From contig CAVVZC010000021.1 of assembly GCA_963752565.1 (NCBI GenBank), positions 1 through 64,000 of the forward strand: DNA of 64,000 nt, written 5' to 3'. Origin of the DNA: UBA11574 sp963752565 (GTDB taxonomy: Bacteria; Desulfobacterota; Desulfobacteria; Desulfobacterales; UBA11574). A program made the position numbers and the translations under genes. The notes below the pieces were generated by a model that was not told where the DNA came from, did not search any database, and was given only the letters and a program-made list of their open reading frames with translations. Position 1 is the stretch's first letter, and the number at the start of each line of letters is the position of its first letter. Positions 1 through 7,870 of this stretch are shown piece by piece.

Positions 1-1290
1 CATGTATAATGGAATAGACAATATTTGATCATAATACGATAACTCGTGCATTGAATATCGGACACCAAGCGGTGTTTTGGGATATTCTTTAAGGAAAAGC
101 CTCATGCTCTTCAGTGAACCCCGCGTGCCGGCTTTCACCTCATAGGTATCGGCCTGCCTTTGATTTCAATTAGAAAATCAACTTCAGCATGGCTTCCTCG
201 GGGTTTCTCTCGCCCAAAAATGCAATTTTTTGTCCGCGTAAGGGTCCGCATATGCAAGCAGCTCTTGGAAGACAGCCTGTTCTGCTATACTGCCGGCGTT
301 GATTTGCATGACAGCGTCATCAAGTATAATTGAGTCCTGAACACCCAGCGCATTTTGCATAAGACCGACATCGAGAAACGTTATTTTGAATTTACGTTCA
401 TTCGAGGTTGACAAAAGGGGCACTCCTGCACCGGATGCGTGGCATATTTTAAACAGGAGTCTCGCGTCACATAGCAACCCGAGTGCATCCTTCAGGAATT
501 TAGCCTCGATGTTTGGATTTACATGTGAATACTTGTAGCGCCGCCCCACCATTTGTGGAGCTTTGGCATAGACTTCTTTCAGATATTTATGTTTTGCAGT
601 TGATGCATACTTGGCAAAATCATCGGTATAGGTCCGAATAAGTCCGGATTGCAGTCTTTGTAATTCGTTCATCGGAACGTTTTTTTCAAAGGCATTAACA
701 ACTCCGGGCATTCCTCCGACTAACAGGTATTGACGAAATAGCTGTTCAAGTCTGGTCGCGAAAACATGCTCTATTCCAGTTTGCAGATCAATCGTATCGA
801 TATGGTTGAGTAATCTTTCTTCACCGACGGCTATCAAAAATTCTCCGAATGACATGGGATACATATACACGCTTTGCACACGGCCGACAGGCATACGAAA
901 TTCCTCGGCGTGCAATGCAAACTCAATCAGTGATCCAGCGCCGATAACATAAAGTTCCGGCAATTTTTCAAGAAAATATCGCAAGGAAGTAATCGCCTTC
1001 GGACATTCCTGGATTTCATCCAGAAATAATAAGGTTCGTCCGGGGCTGATTGTCATGCGTGTCAGAATGGATAACCGATCAATGATTCCTTTGGGATCAA
1101 AGTCTGAAAAACAGCGGCTCAATTCCGGCTGTTCTTCAAAATTCACAGTAACGATGTTTTCAAATTCTCTCTTGCCAAAGGCGGTTACTGAATAAGTCTT
1201 ACCGACTTGCCGCGCACCTCTTATAAGAAGAGGTTGTCTGACACGACTGTCTTTCCACTGTTTTAGAATTGGGTCTATTGTACGTTTCAT
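1..1290 (-). pseudogene. Frameshifted AAA ATPase with DUF4143 domain, 3' end outside window
   Basis: The product resembles the large family of stand-alone ATPases with an N-terminal AAA_14 domain and a C-terminal DUF4143 nuclease-like domain; cellular role unknown. Walker A (GARQVGKT) and Walker B (LLFLDEIQ) are present, followed by the family motif VGGMPG. The main frame ends at 184 right after WARETPRKPC. In another frame the expected continuation HAEVDFLIEIKGR follows, and after a second shift DTYEVKAGTRGSLKSM runs to the window edge. Those segments are the conserved C-terminal PD-(D/E)xK-like part, so two small indels have broken the gene. I chose the Met at 1290 (MKRTIDP) over 1308 on family length; neither has a clear ribosome-binding site. 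It is divergent from an intact paralogue at 1520. Confidence 0.8.
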
Positions 1291-1519
1291 AGGTTGATGA
1301 TATATCATTTGTCAGAAATGTCAAGGTTCTTAATGATAAATTGATCATAAAAAACAGTGTTGTTTTGTGATTTGTTGTCATCAAATACAGGGTGCTGGGG
1401 TCAGGAGTGAAAAGGAATGGATTGATGGAGGTTTGGGGTAGTGGGGTGATGGGGTGACGTAACAATTATTGGAAACATTTTCTTTACTTTTCTTGTAAAT
1501 AAGAATATAGACTTCAAAT

Positions 1520-2686
1520 ATGCAAGGATTAATTGACAGACATCTTACTGAAACGGTCAAAACGCGGTTACAAAATAATCCGGCTGTAGCGATTCTGGGA
1601 CCACGGCAATGCGGTAAGACAACATTGGCCGGCCAAATCGTAAAAAACATGGAACAGTCGGTCTATCTGGATCTTGAAAATCCCGGTGATCTGGCAAAAC
1701 TAGATGATCCGCTTGCCTTTTTCAGTTTGCACCATGATGACCTGGTGTGTCTCGACGAGATTCAACGGGTCCCCGAAATTTTTTCTATTCTTCGAAGTGT
1801 CATAGATAATCGCGCAAGAAATGGTCAGTTCTTAATTCTTGGTTCTGCAGGGCCTGATTTAATCCGTCAAAGTTCGGAATCCCTCGCAGGACGAATTGCC
1901 TATCTTGAGCTCACTCCGTTTCTGCTCTCAGAGCTTGAGGCTGCGCAGAAGGACGATGTCAGGCGGCTCTGGCTTAGAGGCGGGTTCCCCAGGAGTTATC
2001 TCGCGGAAGATGTTGATATCAGTTTCCAATGGCGGCAGGACTTCATCCGAACCTTTCTTGAACGGGATATTGGGATGCTTGGGTTCCGTATGCCGCCGGC
2101 CCGAATTGGCCGCTTTTGGAAAATGTGTGCCCACATTCACGGTTCTTTATTAAACGCTTCAAAGCTCGCGGATTCTTTGGGGGTAAGTTCTCATACAGTT
2201 CGTTCCTACATGGATCTTCTGGAACAAACATTTATGTTGCGGGTCCTCTTACCAGACGCCCCGAATTTGAAGAAACGCCTGGTTAAATCACCCAAGATCT
2301 ATATCCGTGATAGTGGCATTCTCCATGCGCTGCTTGATATCCGCACACATGACGATCTGCTCTCCCATCCAATCATAGGGACATCTTTTGAAGGGTTTGC
2401 CATGGAGAGCATTCTTGCGTATGCAAAGAATTTTGAACCCACCTTTTACCGGACAAGCGCAGGCGCAGAAATCGATCTGATTTTAAGAAGAGGGCTGCGT
2501 ACCCTGGCCTTTGAGCTGAAATCATCCACGGTCCCCAGAGTTTCCAAAGGCTTCTGGAACGCGCTGGAAGATATATCTCCGGATGAAGCTTATGTGGTCG
2601 CACCGGTAGAGGATTCCTATCCAATGAAAGGTGACGTTATGGTGAGCCCGCTTCAAGAAATCATAGATAAGCTTAAGGAAGAATAA
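1520..2686 (+). CDS. AAA ATPase with C-terminal DUF4143 domain
   Basis: This 388-residue protein is an intact member of the same ATPase family as the broken gene on its left. Walker A is GPRQCGKT (residues 27-34) and Walker B is LVCLDEIQ (about 75-82). A GSA sensor-like motif follows, then the linker LRGGFPRSYL typical of the family. The DUF4143 domain occupies roughly residues 200-340 and contains TSAGAEIDLIL and AFELKSS, the expected acidic/lysine nuclease-like residues. Proteins of this type are often accessory and have no firmly assigned function; some resemble antitoxin or defence components. No strong ribosome-binding site precedes the ATG. It appears monocistronic. Confidence 0.85.
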   Translation: MQGLIDRHLTETVKTRLQNNPAVAILGPRQCGKTTLAGQIVKNMEQSVYLDLENPGDLAKLDDPLAFFSLHHDDLVCLDEIQRVPEIFSILRSVIDNRARNGQFLILGSAGPDLIRQSSESLAGRIAYLELTPFLLSELEAAQKDDVRRLWLRGGFPRSYLAEDVDISFQWRQDFIRTFLERDIGMLGFRMPPARIGRFWKMCAHIHGSLLNASKLADSLGVSSHTVRSYMDLLEQTFMLRVLLPDAPNLKKRLVKSPKIYIRDSGILHALLDIRTHDDLLSHPIIGTSFEGFAMESILAYAKNFEPTFYRTSAGAEIDLILRRGLRTLAFELKSSTVPRVSKGFWNALEDISPDEAYVVAPVEDSYPMKGDVMVSPLQEIIDKLKEE

Positions 2687-3642
2687 TACTTGAATCGTGC
2701 AAAACACAAGGTTGCTATATGAACATATTTCATAAAAAATGCTTTTTGTTGCCAATATAGTCCGGGCATCGAAGAAAGTGTGGCACATTCGCCAACCTGG
2801 GTTGAGCGCTTCAATGTTCACGGTTCCGGGTTTAAACAACATTTCTGTCGGCCAATATGGCCGATAAAGTAAAATATATTAATTAATTAGAACTTTTAAG
2901 GCCGTCTGAGATCTACCCGCCCGCCAGACGAGCAAACCAGTGGAGGGTGGATGAACCTCGAACCCTAAACCTTATCCCCTGCCGCAGATCCCGCAATAGG
3001 CGGGGAAACCTTTTTCCGTCAAACATGAATCCGCGAGCGTCCGGATCACTTGCCCAGGCAATATCCCCAACGTGGCGGCTTCAGTCGGCCAGGGCCCAGG
3101 TTCCGAGTTCAACGTTCCCCGTTCAGAGCTTGTTGGTGGATGCCATGAAAGATATGATTTTAAGGTTCAGCGTTGAACACTGGACAGTCTGGCGGCAAGC
3201 GTCCTTGTTTTGCAGACGCTTAAAGAAGCTTTTTAGTTCCAGTGAAAAATTCCACATCGCAGATGGGTCAAGCGACTCATATTAGACCAAGATGCGAGAT
3301 AAGAAACCTGTTTAGGTCAATGGAGTATTGGAGTGTTGGAGAATTCACATGAAGTGTCAGGTGTTCGGGATGTCGAGGTTTCGGAAGTCCTCAGCACTCG
3401 GGCTATTATCTATAGCGATGGCCCTTCTGGCGAGTACAGGGTCGTGAGGTCTGGGGCGATGAGCTCAAAGGTTTAATGAACGGCTATCATCCTTTAACTC
3501 TGAACGGATACGGGATTTCCAATTTCACCACATCTACGGCGTCAAAAGCCACCCCGCATAGCCGATCCGCCGGCGGCGGGACGGAACGACATTTTCCTTG
3601 TATCTGCGGCAAACTTAAAAACCGCTCAATTTGAGTTTAATG
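2687..3642. other. Gene-free, repeat-rich spacer
   Basis: No convincing coding sequence is seen in about 950 bp. The stretch holds short inverted motifs (for example CGGCCA-ATA-TGGCCG near 2845 and CCCGC-AATA-GGCGGG near 2990), GTTCAACGTTCC-like degenerate repeats near 3105-3125, and one copy of a 22-bp S23-associated repeat at 3321. Forward reading frames here have unnatural composition. Confidence 0.6.
3321..3342 (+). repeat. Solo copy of the S23-associated 24-bp repeat
   Basis: The 22 bases here match the first 22 bases of the 24-bp inverted repeat at 5274-5297 and 5745-5768 except at one position (GTGTTGG instead of GTGATGG). It lies in a gene-free spacer about 2 kb from the pair. Confidence 0.7.
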
Positions 3643-3695
3643 TTGACAACGAGGTTATTGTCAGATATACATAATTATCAAAAATGCTAATTATG
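3643..3695 (+). promoter_or_regulatory. Sigma70-like promoter and two inverted repeats ahead of the abiE pair
   Basis: A -35 hexamer TTGACA (3643-3648) is followed by 17 bases and TATACA (3666-3671). The inverted repeat TGACAA-N8-TTGTCA (3644-3649 / 3658-3663) overlaps the -35 box. A second one, CATAATTA-N10-TAATTATG (3670-3677 / 3688-3695), sits between the -10 box and the antitoxin start. AbiEi antitoxins are known to repress their own operon by binding inverted repeats, so these are probable operators. That role is inferred. Confidence 0.6.
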
Positions 3696-3703
3696 TGTTC
3701 CTG

Positions 3704-4290
3704 ATGAAATTTATTGAGCTGAAAAAAATCAAAAAATTTTATTTCGGCTACGAGGATATCTCCAGAGTCCTTGGAATCAGCGCCTGCCTCGGCGAAGGTA
3801 ACCGCAAGCCGATACACGAAGCAGGGGATACTGCTCCGGATGAAAAAAAACATGTATGTGTTAAGAGAGGCATGGAACGCGGCAGGCAGGGAGGACAAAT
3901 TCCGGCTCGCGAACATTGGGCCAGGTCCCTTCCTACATATCACTGATGACCGCTCTGGATTATTACGAAATTACAACACAGGTGCAGAGGGATTTTTTCG
4001 AATCAGTGGCTGTAAAAAGGTCAAAAGAAATAAATATGGACGGCAGCGTTTTTCGGTATGTCAAGCTCGCCGCAAATTTGTACAACGAGTTCAAAAAAGA
4101 AAAAGATTTTTTTATTGCAACCCCTGAAAAAGCGCTTTTGGACGCATTTTACCTGATGTCATACGGCCGATACAGTCTTGACCTTTCATCTTTGGATGCA
4201 GCGAAACTCGACCGGAGAGAAATCGAACGTCTGAGTCGCAAATTTCCGTTGAAAACAAAAAACATGTTAAAGAGATATGGATATCTTTAG
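3704..4290 (+). pseudogene. Type IV toxin-antitoxin AbiEi-family antitoxin, frameshifted
   Basis: Three consecutive frames together read as one AbiEi-like antitoxin (winged-helix DNA-binding N-terminus plus AbiEi antitoxin domain). Frame one gives MKFIELKKIKKFYFGYED. After about 3780 a second frame gives SAKVTASRYTKQGILLRM and on to DKFRLANIG. After about 3920 a third gives VPSYISLMTALDYYE, ATPEKALLDAFYLMS and the terminal LKRYGYL. At least two indels therefore interrupt it. In functional systems this protein represses the operon and neutralises the nucleotidyltransferase toxin. A GTG at 3695 is an alternative start. The 3' end overlaps the toxin start by 14 bp, as in intact operons. Confidence 0.75.
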
Positions 4291-4947
4291 ACAACATGAA
4301 GTATTTGAAATAGAAATTCTTGACAAAATGAACAGCGCAAAGGTGCTTGAACCGCTTGTTTTTGGTGGCGGAACCATGCTGAGGCTCTGTCATGAACTGA
4401 ATCGATATTCTGTGGATCTGGATTTTTGGTTTATCAAAAGGATACCCCAGGAAAAATACTTTGATACGTATTCAGAAGGCGTTTAAAAAGGACTATGAAA
4501 TTACCGATGCAGAGATCAAGCATTACACGCTTCTATTCGAATTGAGGTCTGCCCAATATCCAAAACGGCTGAAGATTGAAATACGAAGGGAATTGAAGAA
4601 GTGCGATTATCAGAAAACAATCGCATTTTCCAGGTCCAGTACAAGACAGGTCCTTGTAAATGCCCATACTCTGGAACAAACCATGAAGAATAAGATAAAA
4701 GCATTCCTCGACCGTGGAGAAATAAGGGATTGTTTTGATATCGAATTTCTAATTCGCAGAGGTATTGATCTACCTGTCAGCTCCGACAGGGAAGTTATAG
4801 AACTTCAGAAAAAGATTTCGCAGTTTAAAGATATTGATTTCAGAGTTAAGCTGGGTTCCATCTCTGGAAAAGGATATTCGGGACTACTACATTGAAAACC
4901 GATTCAGCTTTCTGGAAGAAAAACTGGCCACAATGATTTCAAAATGA
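4277..4947 (+). pseudogene. AbiEii-family nucleotidyltransferase toxin, frameshifted
   Basis: The N-terminal part (4277-4486) carries the nucleotidyltransferase motif FGGGTMLRL ... YSVDLDFW, i.e. the GG-x-S-x-D-x-D signature of AbiEii/AbiGii toxins. A single-base shift near 4465 moves the gene into the frame beginning IQKAFKKDYEITD, which continues with RLKIEIRRE and the helical C-terminal region. A second shift near 4865 is needed to read LEKDIRDYYIENRF and end at TGA 4945-4947. The intact family transfers nucleotides to target RNA or protein and causes reversible growth arrest or phage abortion. With two indels this copy should be inactive. Confidence 0.75.
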
Positions 4948-4960
4948 CAGCCTCGAGCCT

Positions 4961-5003
4961 GTCTCCTCCTCTCTCCCAGTCACCTCCTCACCGAGTCTCC
5001 CTG
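4961..5003. repeat. Pyrimidine-rich tract next to the LuxR fragment
   Basis: A run of CTCC/TCACC/TCTCC units lies between the broken AbiEii toxin and the stop codon of the LuxR HTH fragment. A purine-rich tract of the mirror composition occurs at 5214-5262 on the other side of that fragment. Confidence 0.5.
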
Positions 5004-5213
5004 TCATAGAATCCCGATTTTCTTAGCGTTCTCAACCGCCAGCCGACGATTGGTGACGCTGAGCTTCTGGTAGATGTTGTTCAGGTGAGTTTTTACGGTT
5101 TCCGGTGAAATAAACAGTTTGTCGGCGATCTCCTTGTTCTGGAGACGTTGGGCCAGCAGATCCAGGATGTCGAGCTCACGGTTGGTCAGAGGCTCGACCA
5201 GAGGCTGGGAAAG
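5004..5213 (-). pseudogene. C-terminal HTH fragment of a MalT/LuxR-type regulator
   Basis: Reverse-strand reading gives QPLVEPLTNRELDILDLL ... NKEIADKLFISPETVKTH ... NNIYQKLSVTNRRLAVENAKKIGIL. This is a clear GerE/LuxR helix-turn-helix with the DNA-recognition helix SPETVKTHLNNIY. The arrangement (TPR-rich region plus C-terminal HTH) is that of MalT-like LAL regulators. Upstream of residue QPL the frame passes without a stop into repeat sequence and then an S23 gene, not into the TPR domain. The rest of the regulator lies beyond that insertion at 5823-6187. Confidence 0.75.
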
Positions 5214-5262
5214 GGAGGACGAGGTGATGGGAAGACTTGGGGACTTGGAGAGGGGGGATAAA
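5214..5262. repeat. Purine-rich tract
   Basis: A nearly uninterrupted GA/GG-rich stretch (units such as GGGAGG, GACTTGG, GGACTTGGAG) abuts the truncated LuxR HTH fragment. It is close to the complement of the pyrimidine tract at 4961-5003. Confidence 0.5.
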
Positions 5263-5273
5263 GAAATGAGGTA

Positions 5274-5297
5274 ATGGAGTATTGGAGTGATGGAGTA
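5274..5297 (+). repeat. Left copy of 24-bp perfect inverted repeat flanking the S23 gene
   Basis: The 24 bases built from ATGGAGTATTGGAGTG and ATGGAGTA recur exactly in inverted orientation at 5745-5768. Direct comparison of the two stretches shows no mismatch. The unit is itself an internal near-duplication (ATGGAGTATTGG / ATGGAGTATTGG), because the left copy continues with TTGGG. Confidence 0.85.
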
Positions 5298-5299
5298 TT

Positions 5300-5736
5300 G
5301 GGTTAATCGTTTCCCATAAACTGCATTGCTTTCCTTGACGACCAGACTGTCAACCCAGTCACCTTGATCACGTTTTCGCTCCAGGCTCTCCACGAGCTTC
5401 AGAAGTCCGTTCTCAAGCTTGTAGGCCAGGCATCTAGTTCTCAAACTGTACTTCGGATATCTGTTTTGCTTTTCTATAACCAAAGAGCCCTGATACAGAT
5501 TCACCCAAAGAACCCAGAGAAATGTTCAGGAAATTGAGGTATTCCTTGATCGAACGTCGGCAGTATCCCTCCGCGATATTGCGGTGCACAGAATCGGCTG
5601 ATGCTATCTGTTGTGAGGATACCCGCTTCAACTCGAAAGGAAAAGACCGAAAGACATCACACGTCAGCACATAGTATTCAATGGCATCTTTCCACACCGT
5701 TAACTTTTGGTATCCGAGGTTTCGGTTCTTTCTCAC
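5300..5736 (-). pseudogene. S23 / four-helix-bundle (23S rRNA intervening-sequence) protein, frameshifted
   Basis: Reverse-strand sequence from a GTG at 5736 encodes LTVWKDAIEYYVLTCDVFRSF, then QQIASADSVHRNIAEGY and RRSIKEYLNFLNISLGSLGE. These are the core motifs of the S23 (TIGR02436) four-helix-bundle family found in rRNA intervening sequences and scattered on many chromosomes. The frame closes at 5434. A one-base shift gives LAYKLENGLLKLVESLERK and KRDQGDWVDSLVVKES, the normal C-terminus, so the gene has one indel. After the C-terminus the frame runs straight into the 24-bp repeat. Function of the family is not established. The gene sits inside a LuxR-type regulator remnant. Confidence 0.75.
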
Positions 5737-5744
5737 TACACCAT

Positions 5745-5768
5745 TACTCCATCACTCCAATACTCCAT
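5745..5768 (-). repeat. Right copy of 24-bp perfect inverted repeat
   Basis: Reverse complement of 5274-5297 without mismatch. It lies 8 bp upstream of the S23 start codon, so the repeat pair encloses the S23 gene tightly. Confidence 0.85.
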
Positions 5769-5822
5769 TTTTTTTCAACCCTGAACCCTATTCGTGTGAA
5801 TTTCCGGGTCAAAGATTACTTG

Positions 5823-6187
5823 CCAATTACAGGTCGAATGTCTGTCTGACTAAAATCCTTACCTTTGAAAAGTAACGGTTCACCAGAATATTTTGCCAGT
5901 GCATACATGATGTGCCGGTTTTCCATAAACGACGCGAGCGTGCTCTTGGCTGCTTTAAGGTCGTTTAAATGATAGCAACTGCATGCCAGGTTGAACTGAC
6001 CCCAGCAGAAAAATACAAGCAAGTCAGGCCTTCTACTTATTTTCAGAAGCCTATTAGCCACATTGCGCTGAGCAAAAAAGTCTGACTCCATCATACAAAT
6101 CTTACCGAGACTATGCAGCATTATCCCCTGCATATAGCCGCCCTGCAAAGCCACGTCGGCCAGGGCTTCCACTGACTTTAAAATCAT
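5823..6187 (-). pseudogene. TPR-region fragment of the MalT/LuxR-type regulator
   Basis: The reverse frame reads LADVALQGGYMQGIMLHSL ... LACSCYHLNDLKAAKSTLASF and ENRHIMYALAKYSGEPLL. This matches the helical TPR-like region of MalT-type LAL regulators in style and in the ENR motif. Neither the N-terminal ATPase domain nor roughly 150-200 residues normally found between this point and the HTH are present. Together with 5004-5213 it represents one decayed gene broken by the S23 module and deletions. Confidence 0.55.
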
Positions 6188-6261
6188 AAAATACTAAATT
6201 ACTAAAAATTTGCCGAAGTGGCTTTGCCCTGGCTGTTACCTGAACTGACAGGTTCGACATT

Positions 6262-6738
6262 TTACCATCCTAAACTTGTAAAATATCCTCTATAAAACAT
6301 CATAACGATACATATAGAGGTTGATACGATAAAAAATGTAGAAACAACTTTTTTGTTTTTATTACTGCTGCGCATCGCTATTAATAACGACCAAACAAAT
6401 GAAAGAGAGGCAAAAAAATACTGCATTAGTCCAAATGTACTCACAAAACCATGTAATGAGTTCCAAGCATGAGCATGCGAAACAACTTTTTCCATCTGAT
6501 CACGTTCATCTTTTGTCAGTGATCTATGCAATAGAGTTTCATCATCCTTTTCTCGGCTGTATATATTTCTCCATATATCTTCTGAAACAAATGGCGATTG
6601 TCGCCATTTACCACCGTTATCTTTTCTGGGTAAATAACCGCCAGCGGTAAAGTTTAAAATTTCAATCTCTATGCATATTAATAAAACAATAAGTGCCAGA
6701 ATTACGTTTAACCAAAATGATATTTCTTTTTTCTTCAT
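6262..6738 (-). CDS. Hypothetical three-TM membrane protein
   Basis: No family recognised. The 158-residue product has a hydrophobic segment at about residues 7-26 (WLNVILALIVLLICIEIEIL), a hydrophilic middle of about 65 residues rich in charged amino acids, and two more hydrophobic segments at about 103-121 (FGLMQYFFASLSFVWSLLI) and 131-150 (STFFIVSTSICIVMMFYRG). This suggests an inner-membrane protein. I chose the Met of MKKKEISFW (6738) because Lys-rich starts ahead of a first TM are typical; an upstream Met at 6780 is possible. Neither start has a clear ribosome-binding site. Neighbours are gene remnants, so it may be accessory. Confidence 0.55.
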   Translation of the reverse strand: MKKKEISFWLNVILALIVLLICIEIEILNFTAGGYLPRKDNGGKWRQSPFVSEDIWRNIYSREKDDETLLHRSLTKDERDQMEKVVSHAHAWNSLHGFVSTFGLMQYFFASLSFVWSLLIAMRSSNKNKKVVSTFFIVSTSICIVMMFYRGYFTSLGW

Positions 6739-6780
6739 AAGATGTCGAAATAGTATTATGCGACCTAAAAATATGGGCAA

Positions 6781-7098
6781 ATACTTACATTTGTTGACGC
6801 TTGAGCCGTTAAGTGAAATACAAATATCTTACCATAAAGGCAACCCGAGGTTGATCAAATCCGATTACATCTATCGTAAAATCCACAAAATTGCAAAAAA
6901 GGTAAACCTCCGAAAAAGGATTTGCCCTTTTTGAAAAACGATATCACACTAATTTTATTGACGTAATATGTTCATCTTTAAGGCAGGTATAGGCAATTGA
7001 GGTACATTTGCGATGCGTTGAAGATATCTAAAATCTTAACGGCGCGACTCATGCGCGCGTTTTGCTACGTTGCTGTGTAGCCGCTTGTTCGAGGCTTG
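6781..7098. other. Spacer with a possible tyrosine-recombinase scrap
   Basis: No intact gene. The forward frame over about 6845-6932 reads IKSDYIYRKIHKIAKKVNLRK and RICPF before a stop. This resembles the region just before the HxLR box of phage-type integrases (…IYRxIHKIAKKAGI-KKRITPHxLR), but the catalytic motifs are absent. GC-rich short inverted sequence (GCGCGACTCATGCGCGC) occurs near 7040-7060. Confidence 0.25.
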
Positions 7099-7635
7099 TC
7101 ATTGATTATTAAATGCTTCTACCACCGAGATATATTTTTCGTGGATCATTTTTCTGTCGAACTCCCAAAACTCATTGAGCATGGCCTGGTCTTCCTGCTC
7201 AGAAAAATACATTCTGGCAGAAGGGAAAAAGATCTTGTCCTCTTTTTCAATGTGTTTCGGGTAAAAGTCTACCAATGATCTAAGATTGGATGCGATTTGT
7301 GCCAGAGCCGACTCATCGCCATTTCTATAACGGCTGTTGGCTTCAATAAGTTTCTTTGTAGTTTTTCGCCCTATAACGTGTTCTTCGACCAGCTCATTCA
7401 TCAAGCGGCGGTCTTCTTTTGACAACTCTTTTTCTTTAAGATCTCTGAAAAGAATATCCTCCTCTTTTCCATGATGAGTTCTGTCGGCATATGTTCGGAT
7501 AAAGTCAACCGTTATGTCGACGAATACCGGATCAATCTTTTCTTCTTTCTCAATTTGTGACAGAATCCGTTTAATTTGTACAATCATTTTCTCGATCAAA
7601 CGGTGTTCTATCATAAGTGGCCCACGTGCCTGCAT
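7099..7635 (-). CDS. Hemerythrin-domain protein
   Basis: A 178-residue hemerythrin HHE-type protein, expected to bind a di-iron centre and sense or carry O2 or NO in the cytoplasm. Candidate iron ligands are visible in the usual order: His11, His54/His55 with Glu58 (THHGKEED), His86 (EEHVIGR), His128 with Glu132 (YPKHIEKED) and His165. It is single-domain, with no signal peptide or TM segment. The start is well supported: AAAGGAGG lies 7 bp ahead of the ATG. Such proteins are common in anaerobes as oxygen-protection or oxygen-sensing factors; that role here is inferred. It is divergent from the transporter fusion at 7871. Confidence 0.85.
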   Translation of the reverse strand: MQARGPLMIEHRLIEKMIVQIKRILSQIEKEEKIDPVFVDITVDFIRTYADRTHHGKEEDILFRDLKEKELSKEDRRLMNELVEEHVIGRKTTKKLIEANSRYRNGDESALAQIASNLRSLVDFYPKHIEKEDKIFFPSARMYFSEQEDQAMLNEFWEFDRKMIHEKYISVVEAFNNQ

Positions 7636-7870
7636 TTTTATGCCTCCTTTATTAGAGCCTGAACATCAATATCATTAAGTTTTTTTAACTTCAAACTTGA
7701 ATCACAAAATACACAAATGATCACAAATATCTCGATTAAACATTTTTCTCAACTTATTTAAAAAGATATTGACAACAGATAACGATAAGTTTCACGATTA
7801 TTAGTATGGGTGTTAATCTATACTGAACAAGATGATTCTATTAATTCTTTAAAATTTTCGCCGTTATCCC

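Noticed and set aside
2947..3285. 112-codon forward ORF in the spacer after the DUF4143 ATPase
   Set aside because: Arg/Ser/Pro-rich low-quality composition, overlaps degenerate repeats, no ribosome-binding site and no recognisable motif.
4961..5300. CRISPR-like array because of repeated TGGAG/CTCC words
   Set aside because: Units are short, overlapping and irregular with no unique spacers of constant length.
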